From positions 1 through 64,000 of the forward strand of contig JAMPIV010008519.1 in NCBI GenBank assembly GCA_024509875.1: a DNA stretch of 64,000 nucleotides, in the 5' to 3' direction. The notes under the pieces were generated by a model. That model saw nothing but the letters and a program-made list of their open reading frames with translations, was not told where the DNA came from and made no database searches. The stretch comes from Oreohelix idahoensis. Lineage: Eukaryota > Mollusca > Gastropoda > Stylommatophora > Oreohelicidae. The position numbers and the translations under genes were made by a program. Shown in pieces: positions 26,990-37,375 of the stretch (the first letter of the stretch is position 1; every line of letters begins with the position of its first letter).

Positions 26990-27100
26990 CCGCTCTATGT
27001 GGAGCATGGAGTCACTATTACAGATGATTCCTTATGGGAAGCCCACTTCAAAACATATTCTCTTGCCACAGTCGTTTCAGAGGTTATTTAATTTTGTGAC
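26990..27100 (-). repeat. rep-K dispersed repeat, divergent
   Basis: Contains ATGTGGAGCATGGAGTCACT and GGAAGCCCACTTCA in the order expected of reversed rep-K. Boundaries approximate. Confidence 0.5.
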
Positions 27101-27759
27101 AAAACGGTTTGTTCATATACTTTTGTGCCCCCCTCTCTCTATCTTTTTCATCCGCTTATTATTTGGGTGCACTTTTCACAACTGTCGTTCTCTCCGGCAG
27201 TATCAGTTCATTTCTTCATTTCTCTCACTCATCGCCCTATTATTTGGCATATTTATTGCCCTTACATTCATTTTGCTCTGAAGCCGCACGCAGACTTGTT
27301 TACGTTTCACTAGGTGAACTGTAACAATACCAGGTTAATTACACAGACCAGCGAGTGATACATTTATCACGTAAGCCGGCTAGCCAACCTTAGATTCTCT
27401 ATTGACACGATCCTCTATTGACACAATATGGTCTCGTACGAGTGATAAATATAATACCACATTGTCTGTCTGAGAGATCCGTCTGGCGGAGGCACGAAAA
27501 CACAGGTGATAATGGGATAATGGCTTCCGCCGGACCATCCCTGTGTAATTGTTACAGATAACCTTGGGGGGGGGGGGGGAAACAATATTGAAAGGTAGCA
27601 TCTGGACATCAAATACGTTCACAGATTTGTTTGTGAGTTGGCGGAAGTATTACAGTATTATTAGAAAGAGGTCACGCGACGGAATTTAGAAATTTAATAT
27701 TTTAAACAATGCGGGATAGATAATGAATTTAAACACCCCTACCCAGATAGTGCTAAATA
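27101..27759. other. No gene recognised
   Basis: Contains an 11-base G run near 27566 that creates overlapping artefactual frames. No gene is recognised. Confidence 0.5.
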
Positions 27760-27899
27760 GCTTTCCATTAGTTTGATGTAAGAGCAAGAATATACACTGA
27801 CTTTCATGAAAAAATTCGTCGAAGTACAATCTGGGATTTGAACTGAGAAATGAGAGATATAATCTAGCGAAATAGGAGTCTGGGTACAGACTCTATCGT

Positions 27900-28460
27900 A
27901 ACGTCAAATTAGCAACTCTCAGGAGCCAGAGAAACATAGGACTAAGAATTCCAAAATTATAAGTGACAGATCGAAAGTATTTGGGCAACTTTAAAACTTA
28001 GAAGTAAACCCGCATTTATAAATACAAAGACTGCAGACTTAAAGGACAGATCGGAAGTATTTGCTCAATTTTAAAACTTAAAAAAGTAAACCCGTATTTT
28101 TAAATACGAAGACTGGAGTCGTAAGGAATCAGATCACCCGTCATAAGAGGAATACAAACATTTCCAGACCAAGTGATTCAAGGCATCTAATAAAGTGCTA
28201 CGTCCATTCTAAACGATGAGATTGTGTTCCCAAAAAAGTTACTTTGCGGTAAGTGTAAACATTTATTTTACAAATGTGAATCTGACATGTTTTTCTTGCT
28301 AAGTAGTTACAAATGAGGCTGGCAACCTCAACATATGAAAATAGTATATTCATAAAACACTACAGCAAGCGCTGGTGATTGTTTCTTGCTATTTGCCCAG
28401 AAACGCGAAAGCAGCAGAGGTGACCCCATACTCTGACTAGAGCAGTGATGAGTGATGATT
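27900..28460 (+). repeat. rep-N dispersed repeat, copy 1
   Basis: The 3' part shares TGTGAATCTGACATGTTT, GGCTGGCAACCTCAACAT and CACTACAGCAAGCGCTGG with 63430-63670. A fragment is also seen on the minus strand at 55270-55380. The 5' limit is uncertain. No coding capacity. Confidence 0.6.
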
Positions 28461-28899
28461 ACATCACATATGCCTCAAGTGTATCATCTCATTTTGTGAG
28501 ATATATGTACCTTGCTAATTTTAATTCAGGCAAATCATTGATTTCGCGCTGTCCAAGCACATATTTTACCAGTTTAATACCCAGAAGAATATTGGTGATT
28601 TCTAATCATCTTCCCCTAGTTACGCTGTGTATACTCAAAAGAATATAATTATTCAGAGAGATTAACTTTGGTGGGTGGACATTAATTTGCAGCCCACAAA
28701 TGTACTTAGCAGAGGCATTTGTTTTCATTTTGTCTAAAAGATCGGGGTACCAAGCTATCAGACGGTTCGTAGAACAAAGCTATCAGACTGTGAAGTGTCA
28801 TCAATCACAGAAGGATTGACGAAACCCAGGCTGCAGGACTCACTCAGACAAGCTAAGTGCTTGTAAAAAGACATCAGCAAAAGGACATTAAAATTAAAT

Positions 28900-29449
28900 T
28901 TTAATTTTAATTTAAATCCTCAAACCAAATCTCAATGAAGACAAATTTTATTTTCATCTAAAATTCACCATCATTCCACTACTTTTTTTAACTTGTTAAA
29001 ACTAATTGATTATTAAATTTGTTACATGTTATTTTAAAACATAACAATCATAGTTTAATCAGTTATTATAAGCGTGAAAGCAAACGTATGAGCAAGACTC
29101 CTTATTATATAGACATATAGTTACATCTATAGAGCAAATATTTATAAAGGAATTTCGCTGGATTTACACTAGCTGGGGGTTTGAACGGGCTAACCATTAC
29201 TTAATTCTTCACAAAAGGGGACGGACCGATATAAGTTAACAATTGCCATGCCAAAGCAGCATTGTTCTTGACTGCGGAAAAATCTTGTGAACATTACCTT
29301 GGGATAGAAGCGTCATTACCCTTCTATCTACAACTCTGCCAAGAGTAATCTTGTGCGAAGGTAGACACTTTTGATGGCCCATTTTAGATACTCTTGAGTT
29401 TTGGCCACTGTTGGACCACTACTACAAAGCAGGGGAGGCAATCCGTGAC
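28900..29449 (-). mobile_element. Foldback element FB-A, single arm (minus)
   Basis: Ends at GGCAATCCGTGAC (29437-29449), the reverse complement of the family terminus GTCACGGGTTGCC with one change. It contains the diagnostic AAGAGTAATCTTGTGCGAAG and extends through the inner AT-rich section (CTTGTTAAAACTAATTGATT). The second arm is absent. Confidence 0.75.
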
Positions 29450-29464
29450 AAATTTACACAATGA

Positions 29465-29565
29465 GACTGCCAGCCCAACGGGCAACCTCATATTTGTCAC
29501 CCCTTACGAAACGTCTGAGGGATCAGTAGGCCTATTCTTAATTTACCTTATCGGAGACCTCAAGG
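29465..29565 (-). repeat. rep-K fragment
   Basis: GCCAGCCCAACGGGCAACCTC and the following CACCCCTTACGAAACG tract match the reversed 5' portion of rep-K. Confidence 0.6.
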
Positions 29566-30420
29566 AAGAGTTATCTGGACCTAGAATAGAGCAGTCTCTA
29601 ACACCTGGCTCCCTTACGGTAGTATCTTCTATGGGACTACTTTTACCTTTATTATAAATTCCACTGATCGATAGTTCAAACAGGAGTCCCTTAAGAAAAG
29701 GAAATCGACAATTTAAAAAAAAAATATTGTTTTAAAAATGAAATTTCTTTCACACATCTTCAGAAGACCATGTGAGCAATATTTAGTGTGCAAGTATCGC
29801 GGTGAAAGGCAAATTGTTAAAACACAACTGAAAAGTTTTGCTATATGGAATCTCTTCAAGACAGCCAATCAATTAATTTATCAGTCTAATTCTTAAAAAA
29901 AAAATACATATTGAAAAAGACGTGTATTTTATACAGAATATGGCTTAATAAACATAATTCGTGTCGGATATAACAAGTTATGGTAAATATAAAAACAACA
30001 TGATGTTGTCGGCGTTGCTTTTGTGTAAAACAAACGTAATTACTATTTGAGCAATGTTTACTCTATGTCGCATTGTGTACATACCATTTGAACTATTTTA
30101 ACTCTAACTGCCAGGGACAGCAGGGCATAGTAAACTGTTGTTATTGACAACATATGCCATTTCTGATTTCAGTATGCATGTTTGAATTGTAACGTTATTT
30201 CATGTACATCTGTAATGTTATTTTTATTTTCTAAATTCGGACATGTTCATGGCTTCAGTTTAACTGTAAAGTTTCTTTTCCGTTCATCATCATCATCTTC
30301 ATCATCTTCATCCTCTCCATCTTTCGTCTACTGCTTGTACCATAACAAGTCGCGGCGTGAGTACATTATCGGTTTTCATTTTCAATGAGCGTAATGCGAG
30401 TGTTGTGTGATATAATGCTG
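29566..30420. other. No gene recognised
   Basis: AT-rich. A (CATCAT/CTTCAT)n stretch lies at about 30286-30320. No gene. Confidence 0.5.
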
Positions 30421-30422
30421 TA

Positions 30423-30809
30423 CAGGGTGTTTCAAAAAGAATATCGGTATTTTAGATGCATATAACTTTGGCTATTGAACATTTAAAAGTATACAGTTTG
30501 CACCAAATGAAAGTAAAACTGTCAAAGTTTAATCTCTTACATTATAATCCGTCAATGTGTGCTCTTCGTGTTACACGGCACACATCTAAACAGTAGCCCA
30601 ATTCTCTCCCCACTCGCTCCAATTGATCCCTTGTTATTCTTTCCACAGCAGCTGTGATTCGATTCTTTAGTGTTCGGAGATCTCGTGGCAAAGGTGGCAC
30701 GTAGACAATGCCTTTTACATAGCTCCACAAAAAGAAATCACATTTTTAAGTTTGCAATTACCAAAACTATTCACCTTCAAAATACCGATACTGTTTTTGA
30801 AACACCCTG
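30423..30809 (-). mobile_element. Tc1/mariner-type deletion derivative
   Basis: Termini are CAGGGTGTTTCAAAAA and its reverse complement TTTTTGAAACACCCTG, each flanked by the TA target dinucleotide (30421-30422 and 30810-30811). The minus strand retains a transposase C-terminal fragment at 30542-30730, recognised by the residues VPPLPRDLRTLKNRI and YCLDVCRVTRRAHI. The DDE catalytic core is absent, so this 387-bp element is an internally deleted, non-autonomous copy. Confidence 0.88.
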
Positions 30810-30860
30810 TATTTATTTAAGCTATATGTCATCGCTATGATCCATTTTCTCCTGGATCGT

Positions 30861-32489
30861 TGTAGCTGTCGTTTTTGACGGGGTTATAAATGTCAATCTA
30901 TTTGATATTATTTTGTATGATCAAAGTTAGAGAACTAAGTATTAACTTTGCTGTGACAGGTTGATTAGGGATTATCTTCCCTTTGTTTCGTTCATTGTTG
31001 TTGACCTGTCTTAAGACAAGGTTAGAAGTAGTCAGTTCGGGGCTGTCTGCTCATGCGCAGAGTTTTTGAGAAAAAACTGATAGACTTCCGTGGGGGAGTT
31101 GAGATCTTGGGTTCTGATGGACAAGATGTCCATAGTTCTTCTCTACCTTATCTTGGGGAAGTTAAGCCTGTGATGTGACTGTAATGTCAGTGTTTTCCCC
31201 AAAGATATTCTGTTCGTCGAGGGATGACGACAGTTGGTAATTGTGTATTCCTGGATTCTGTTAAAGGTAATACAGACTTTATTATTACTCTTTACGCATC
31301 GTATGCAGAACATTGTAAGGCTACTTGGCTGTGAGTATGGCTCACAGACTGTTTTGATGCGGAATCCATTAGGTGTGCTCAAGGGAGCCATCCTAAGACT
31401 ATTTATCTACTTTTTTGAACAGAAGCCCAATGATGATGATATATATATACATTGAGGGAAATCGCAGGTTGGCGGTAATACTTGTGCATGGATGATCATG
31501 CCTACCTTGAGGAATACATAGCTGGTTACAGATAGAGGCCCGCCATTTTGGCCAATATTTTTCAGCAAGAGAAGATGTACGTGGCGTATTATGCCAATTG
31601 AATTGCAGCCTTATTGTTATTGTTAGGCATATTTGAAAGCCCGCCTTTTGCTGTGCGGCTAGTCTACAGGGAAACTGACGTGTTCAGTCAGTCATAACTG
31701 GATGCGATTACAAATAGAACACCGAACTGACAGGCCGTTAATGTCCTGTTGTAATAGATGCTCTATATGTTTGAATGCTAGATGTCATCACCATCTTTAT
31801 TATTATTACCATTAACTATGCTGCAACCTTGTGAAGTGACTGTGAGTGTAACGTCGTCTATGTCCGATATTAAATGCTTGTAACGTGACCAGTCGTTCAC
31901 AACACGTCATTAACTTCTTCATGTGGATAGATGGATGTATTGTGTAGTCTCTGAATCATATACACCTTCGCGTCTTCTGTATCCTACACTCACACATGAT
32001 GTCAACACCTCCACATCTCCAGTACTACACATTTACAGCCATACATGGTGTCTGAGTTAGTGTCAACATCCCCCTTGTCAGCGCCCCAATAGTTGGCAAC
32101 CTGACCGGGACAACTTAACACTGTACTGGAGCGAGGCAAGCCTTGTTACGTGTTAGTGGCAGTACTACGTAAGCAGATCGTCAACACACAAATCCATAAC
32201 ATTGGTACCTATACCAGTCAGTAACATTTCTGCTGTATGAAAATCGACCTATACAAATCTGAACTTTACATTTCTGGTGGCCAGTATGGGGACCGAACCC
32301 ACGACATTCGCGTTATCAGCACGAATGACTTGTCTTAAGACAGGTCAACAACAATGAACGAAACAAAGGGAAGATAATCCCTAATCAACCTGTCACAGCA
32401 AAGTTAATACTTAGTTCTCTAACTTTGATCATACAAAATAATATCAAATAGATTGACATTTATAACCCCGTCAAAAAACGACAGCAACA
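30861..32489. mobile_element. Non-autonomous transposon with ~160-bp inverted repeats and TGTNR ends
   Basis: The left arm 30861-31021 and the right arm 32332-32489 are near-perfect inverted copies. The ends are TGTAGCTGTCG and (reverse complement) TGTTGCTGTCG. A 5-bp duplication ATCGT flanks the element (30856-30860 and 32490-32494). TGTNR termini with long inverted repeats and 4-5 bp duplications recall Ginger-type DNA transposons, but there is no integrase-like transposase, so class is an inference. The 1.3 kb interior has no convincing ORF. It ends with a tRNA-like box B (GGTTCGGTCCC on the minus strand near 32290) that may be a SINE fragment. Confidence 0.8.
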
Positions 32490-32739
32490 ATCGTCTTCTT
32501 TGTTTTTTTTTTTTTTTTTGGCTGCCATTATGATGTTATAGACCGGTTTCCGTTTCCTTTCGTACCATAATGTGTATTTAAATATTTTATTCTTTCGTAT
32601 TTTGTGGAAGACGTGTTAAATACCTGCTGTTAATTTTTATGTGAATGTGGACATTTTACTTGATCTTGGTGCACCTTCTGTTAGTTGCTCTATAGCCAGA
32701 TGTAGGCATGTTTGTCTTATTAGGTTAGTCACAAGATAT

Positions 32740-32870
32740 TATCATCCTCCTCCTCATCATCATTATCATCTCCATCATTATCACAGTCGTCATCGTTATT
32801 ATCATCATCGTCGCCATCATCATAATCGTCATATTCATCATCATCATTTTCCTTTTCACTCTCTATGTAG
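32740..32870. repeat. (ATC)n-type microsatellite
   Basis: Imperfect CAT/TCA trinucleotide tract. Frames across it read as poly-H or poly-D and are artefacts. Confidence 0.9.
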
Positions 32871-33070
32871 CAAGTAGCCACCAATGTAGCTGGCTCCCTT
32901 GCAGGAAGCTTGCACAGAGCATTCACATTCTCTTGCGGTGGTGTTGCATGTAGCAATTTGTTTTATGTGATGAGGTTTGCTAGCCCCATGCCCAACCTCA
33001 CATTAGTCGCCTTGTACGACACGCCATAGGAAGCCGTAGTCCAATTCTTTCTTTGTCTCCAAGAGACCAC
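32871..33070 (-). repeat. rep-K, good copy (minus)
   Basis: Contains GTAGCTGGCTCCCTTGCAGG, TTTTATGTGATGAGGTTTGC and CATTAGTCGCCTTGTACGAC, which are the reversed core blocks of rep-K. It abuts the (ATC)n tract, which would be its 3' tail. Confidence 0.75.
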
Positions 33071-33096
33071 CGGGAAATATTCGAGGCTGTCACAAG

Positions 33097-33320
33097 ATAT
33101 GCTGTGTCTATATTACTGTCATATGCTGTGTCTATATTACTGTCATATGCTGTGTCTATATTACTGTCATATGCTGTGTCTATATTACTGTCATATGATT
33201 TGTCTATATTACTGTCATATGCTGTGTCTATATTACTGTCATATGCTGTGTCTATATTACTGTCATATGCTGTGTCTATATTACTGTCATATGCTGTGTC
33301 TATATTATTGTCATATGCTG
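33097..33320. repeat. 24-bp minisatellite, 9 copies
   Basis: Nine units start every 24 bases from 33097 (ATATGCTGTGTCTATATTAC plus TGTC), plus eight bases of a tenth. Variation is limited: GATTTG replaces GCTGTG in one unit and ATTATTG replaces ATTACTG in the last. Because 24 is a multiple of three, all frames stay open, which explains the repetitive ORFs here. Confidence 0.98.
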
Positions 33321-33554
33321 AAAAGTTGGTTTATTATTAATTTTAAAAAAATATTTAAAAACCAGAAACAAATAGTTTGATAATTAATTTTAAATTCAAA
33401 TATTTATTTGGTTTGGTTTAATGTTGGTTTTAAGGACCATCTTCGTTGTATACGGACAACGTCATCCGTGCTCCGATCTCCTCCAAGGAGGATCTCAGCA
33501 CAATGCACGAACTCCGTTGCACCAGCGAGAATCCAAATGTATCTATATAGAAAT

Positions 33555-33816
33555 GGGAGCCGCGCTGGTGTAATGGCTTCGGCGTTGTACTGGCGACCAG
33601 GTGTTCATGGTTCAAACCCGGGCGTCGGCGTTTGAAGAAATGTTTACGGCCGGAAATTTGACTGAATAGCCTGAACGGCTCCTGTGATAAACCCTCTGTG
33701 GATGGGAAGGAGCGAAGCTCCTGACCGGGTTGGAAGGAAAGTCCTCAGGTTCCCCAGCCTCGCAATGACATGTCATTGGGCCGAAGGGCTGAAAGCCCAA
33801 GTGCCGCTGGTTAAGG

Positions 33817-33850
<34 letters not shown>
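33555..33850 (+). mobile_element. tRNA-derived SINE with poly(A) and perfect TSD
   Basis: The head carries pol III internal promoter elements: an A-box-like GCTGGTGTAATGG (33563-33575) and a B box GGTTCAAACCC (33609-33619). A tRNA-unrelated body of about 190 bases follows, then about 33 A at 33818-33850. The 13-bp sequence TCTATATAGAAAT occurs on both sides (33542-33554 and 33851-33863), a perfect target-site duplication. A poly(A) tail implies an L1-like or poly(A)-recognising partner rather than the RTE-like LINEs here. A diverged relative may be at 62400-62700. Confidence 0.9.
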
Positions 33851-33853
<3 letters not shown>

Positions 33854-34057
33854 ATATAGAAATAACACATCTATAAATATTTTTATTCTGGATAGGTTTC
33901 TAATTTTTAAGTTTTACCAGGGCAGCCGCCTTATGCCCTACTCTTTACCATTTCCAAACGTCGTGGGATTTTTAACATGCGCAACTTGCACAAGGGACCT
34001 CCTATTTTTTCGCCCTTATCGGAGAAGGCTAGGCGTCCGATCTTACTGCACATGAGA

Positions 34058-34117
34058 GGGGGGGGGGGGGGGGGTGGGGGGGGGGGGGGGGGGGACCGAG
34101 GGGGGGGCGGCGGGTGG

Positions 34118-34164
<47 letters not shown>
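34058..34164. repeat. Poly-G tract
   Basis: About 107 bases almost entirely of G with a few interrupting bases (TGGGG, ACCGAGG, CGGCGGGTGG). Such a tract could fold into G-quadruplexes but is also a common site of sequencing error, so its exact length is unreliable. Confidence 0.9.
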
Positions 34165-34167
<3 letters not shown>

Positions 34168-34792
34168 TGACATCACGAGGACCACTGGTTCTGAAAAAAA
34201 AAAATTCCATAAATTACATTCCCTCTACTGGGAATCGAATCCGGTACTTTTAGAATTCGAAGCGGACGCCATACTTCTTAATACCACTGCGATCCCCAAA
34301 CATTCATTTATTGTAAGTTAATGACTGTCACCTGGAGACAGGTTAGACGTTTGACTTTCTACTGTCTCAACAGGTAGGCAACACCTCAACGACCCAATAT
34401 AGGAACAAGGTAAGACAAAGTGAAGTTATAGCATATTACAGAGATTTTAACCTTGGAATTCTGAAGGTAACACAGCGATTCAAGATTTTCTTATTCTGAC
34501 GGTTGTATGTTGTAACAATTTCTGGAATGTTTTGCAATGATATTTTGTTTGTCTCACTCCTTATTTATAACTTTACGCTTTTTTATATGTCTAGTAGTCT
34601 TTTATTTACCATCTATCTGCGTAAGTTATTTTTGGTGCTAAAACTAATAGTTCTTGCTTGTCGTATGCTACCATAATTATTGACTTAGTAGACGTTTCTG
34701 CTTAGCAAACTACAGAGCAACTAAAATGTCACTCCTCACTTACTTCTTTTGAATTTACATGAAAAGTAAAAAGGTAGTCATATAGTACAGTA
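34165..34792. other. No gene recognised
   Basis: The segment near 34220-34300 (CTACTGGGAATCGAATCCGG) resembles a reversed tRNA-like box B and could be a SINE scrap. Nothing else is recognised. Confidence 0.4.
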
Positions 34793-34995
34793 GGGGAGTG
34801 AAGTGTTAAAGACTTTACCTTATTAGGTCCAGCATCGACCAGTTCCCTTCCCTGCTGCCTTATCCTTCCCTAACTCAAAGAGTCAGGTACCAATTGTCAG
34901 CTGGGTAGACTGGAGCAGGTCGGTACCGTGATTCTAAACAGGCACCTTTGCTGCCAGAGACCAGCGCTCTGACTACCCTGCCAATCGGATTCTCA
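34793..34995 (-). repeat. rep-M SINE-like repeat, copy 1
   Basis: Matches 38825-39022 in ordered blocks: AGGGGAGTGAAGTGTTA, TAGGTCCAGCATC, CAGCTGGGTAGACTGGAG and GAGAGACCAGC(T/G)CT. On the minus strand the head reads GTAGTCAGAGCGCTGGTC, an A-box-like tRNA start, so it is probably a tRNA-derived SINE. Confidence 0.7.
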
Positions 34996-35269
34996 TGAAG
35001 TAACAAGTCAAAGCAATGAACAATAACTTCCATTTGATTAATACGTTTTATTTTGTTTTTATTTCTGCTGTACTTTAACTACTAAACCCCAGACCTCACA
35101 GCGGGAGTAATTTTTGCTCTCCCTTGAAACGTCCGTTTATTTGTCATTTTGGATAATAATTTAGTTTCTGTTATTTCTAGAAATAAATATATCACGTATT
35201 AATCTAATGGTAGTTACTGCTCCTTGCTTCAGCATTGGTTTCATGTACATTCAATAGGTGCAGGTAAGG

Positions 35270-35430
35270 AAATCTTCTTCTTTGATCCTTAGCCGCCGAC
35301 AGTCAAAGCAGTCAGTGGCCATCACGCCTGGTGGCGTCTTATAAGGCAGCAACAAACTGCTTCCACTTCGCTCGGTCGACGGCCACCCTTCGAGCACTGC
35401 CCAAACTCTGCTTCATTCTTTGCAAAGGTA
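35270..35430 (-). pseudogene. LINE-B 3' end fragment
   Basis: The reverse complement matches the last 150 bases of the LINE-B at 39484-40486, including the stop-proximal CACTGACTGCTTTGAC and the (GAA)n tail (CTTCTTC at 35275-35281). The coding remnant corresponds to the terminal ATRRDGH region. Confidence 0.85.
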
Positions 35431-35538
35431 AGGAAATAAATATTCTAAAGCAGGGAATGACTTCAATCACAATGAAGGACCTGGGTTTTTTTCTAATTAA
35501 GTGTTCCACTCTGTGTGCTTGTCTGTTTATTGTTGCTT

Positions 35539-35982
35539 TTCATCATCATCATCATCATTATCATCATCATCATCATCATCATCATCATCGCTTTTCAGCA
35601 TCCCAAAGAGCATATGCCTTTAAAAACGCATGTCACGCCTTCCTGTCTAGTGCCATCATCTCAAGGTCTTTCCATTTCTTCTTCGTCCCCTTCATGCCCG
35701 TCTCCAGTCCTCTTCATCCAATGTTCCTTGCTCACCCTGTACCTCCCTTACCATGGGGATTATAGAACAAGGGCTGCCTGACAACAGGTTTCCTCCGTGT
35801 CTCTAATGCACATCAAGCGTCTTCTTCTTACGTCTTGTTCCACTGGCAGTTGTCTGGTTCTTGTCATGAGTTTCACATGAGCGATGTTGTCGTACCATGT
35901 CAATCTTTCTATTCTACGCACGTAACCATTTATGAGTGCCTGTAGCTTGTCGGTTGTTGTTTTTGTTGTTCACCGTGATTCA
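35539..35982 (-). pseudogene. LINE-C fragment with (TGA)n tail
   Basis: The 3' tail is the (ATC)n tract at 35539-35590. The body is homologous to 13380-13770 (compare CCATGGGGATTATAGAACAAG with CCATGGGGGTTCCAGAACAAG). It stops at the LLYGS-coding motif, where sequence expands into the 27-bp minisatellite at 35983-36347. Confidence 0.82.
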
Positions 35983-36347
35983 GAGCTATACAATAGGACT
36001 GACTTGACAGAGCCATACAATAGGAATGACTTGACAGAGCCATACAATAGGACTGACTTGACAGAGCCATACAATAGGAATGACTTGACAGAGCCATACA
36101 ATAGGACTGACTTGACAGAGCCATACAATAGGACTGACTTGACAGAGCTATACAATAGGACTGACTTGACAGAGCCATACAGTAAGACTGACTTGACAGA
36201 GCCATACAATAGGACTGACTTGACAGAGCCATATAATAGGACTGACTTGACAGAGCCATACAATAGGAATGACTTGACAGAGCCATACAATAGGACTGAC
36301 TTGACTGAGCCATACAATAGGACTGACTTGACAGAGCCATACAATAG
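35983..36347 (-). repeat. 27-bp minisatellite grown from LINE-C coding sequence
   Basis: Thirteen full units and a partial fourteenth start every 27 bases from 35983 (GAGCCATACAATAGGACTGA plus CTTGACA). The seed sequence is present once in LINE-C at 13769-13795 (GAGCCATACAATAGGAATGA plus CTTAACA), where it encodes the conserved SFLLYGSE region. Units alternate mainly between GGACTGAC and GGAATGAC. The 9-codon periodicity keeps three frames open, so repetitive peptides are predicted but have no evident function. Confidence 0.95.
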
Positions 36348-36679
36348 TCATCAGCTGTCAGATCTACGTTTCCTGTCACTCTGGTATACTCTTTCCTGTT
36401 CTCACACCAGTACACCTGCCAAATAGTAAGGCAATTTTACCGACCTGTTGAGGACTAACATTTCCAAAATTCCTTTATATTTTTTCATCCTGTCTTAATG
36501 TTCGAGTCTTGATTTCGAGTGTTGTGTTACTACTATTTATTTTAAGCAACTAGTTCTGTTATTTAGTTTGGGTGAAGTTAATATTAATAATTACAGTAAC
36601 ATACAACTGAACTTATTTAAGGATGAGTCTTGTTGTCCAACTTATTTCGCCCCGAGCAACATTGAACACTTTTTTAAGA
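36348..36679. other. No gene recognised
   Basis: No recognised feature between the minisatellite and the next LINE fragment. Confidence 0.5.
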
Positions 36680-36970
36680 CTTGTTAGAAGCTTTCTTCTT
36701 CTTTTTCTTCTGGTGGTATAGGCGATTATGTATCTCCACAACTTCCTGTCATCAGCACTATTTATCAATTCAGTTGTTGACTTATTTCCATGCCATGATG
36801 CCAAACTGTCCAGTATCTGCTCTATTTGTCTTCCTCTCTCTTTTTCCTTTGATAACTTCTGTTGTCACGATATAGTGCAGCTTTCTTCCTCTCATAACAT
36901 GTCTCAAGAAAGTGGACTACTTCCTTCTAGTATGAGGAATAAGCTTCTTTTGCGCACATGCTGAAAATCT
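36680..36970 (-). pseudogene. RTE-like LINE C-terminal fragment
   Basis: Minus-strand reading contains HVMRGRKLHY, VIKGKRERGRQ and SADDRKLWRYI in order across a frame change, the pattern of an RTE-like C-terminus, followed by a GAAGAAAAAGAAGAAG tail (36688-36712 reversed). Only about 95 residues remain. It is distinct from LINE-A, -B and -C at this end. Confidence 0.7.
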
Positions 36971-37129
36971 ATTGGTGTGTTGGAATCGAGAAGACATCGC
37001 AATCGACCAATCACAGCAATTTGTTTGCAGGCACTCGAAAAAAAAATAAAAAAAAACGTTGGCACAATACTTAGAGCAGTGACGCTTATATTCAGTATAC
37101 GTCTGTGAAAAGGAATTTTAACATGACCA

Positions 37130-37375
37130 ATCTGGCATTGGCTCCGTGTAGTCCTGGAGGTCTCTAATGTAGCAAAGAAAGAGCAGAACTACTGCACACT
37201 CAGGCATGTCGTAATAGATTAATATAAGATTACACAAGGAACTAGCAACCTCATCATGTAAAACTAATTACCACAGAAATCACCACTACAAGAGCATGTG
37301 GCTGCTTGGTGTAGACTTCCTGCAGTGATGGCTCAATGCTCCGTAAGGAGTACAACTGAAAAAAAGATGATGATG
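37130..37375 (+). repeat. rep-K, representative copy (plus)
   Basis: This is the family's reference here. Ordered blocks are CAGGCATGTCGTAATAGATT, AGCAACCTCATCATGTAAA, GTAGACTTCCTGCAGTGATG and CAATGCTCCGTAAGGAGT, followed by GATGATGATGA. At least eight copies in both orientations lie in this window, each a few hundred bases or less and often ending in a TGA or ATG trinucleotide tract. No coding capacity. It behaves like a SINE using an RTE-like tail, which is an inference. Confidence 0.75.

Noticed and set aside
33097..33320. CRISPR-like array
   Set aside because: Units are contiguous without unique spacers, and the genome is eukaryotic. The 44-bp and 27-bp arrays were rejected for the same reason.
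33053..33380. Repetitive membrane-like proteins (AVSILLSY and LCLYYCHM repeats)
   Set aside because: They are in-frame translations of the 24-bp minisatellite in two frames, with no flanking coding signal.
35930..36426. Repeat protein with YNRTDLTEP or SVKSVLLYG units
   Set aside because: Translations of the 27-bp minisatellite derived from LINE-C; the upstream LINE frame is not preserved as a functional protein.
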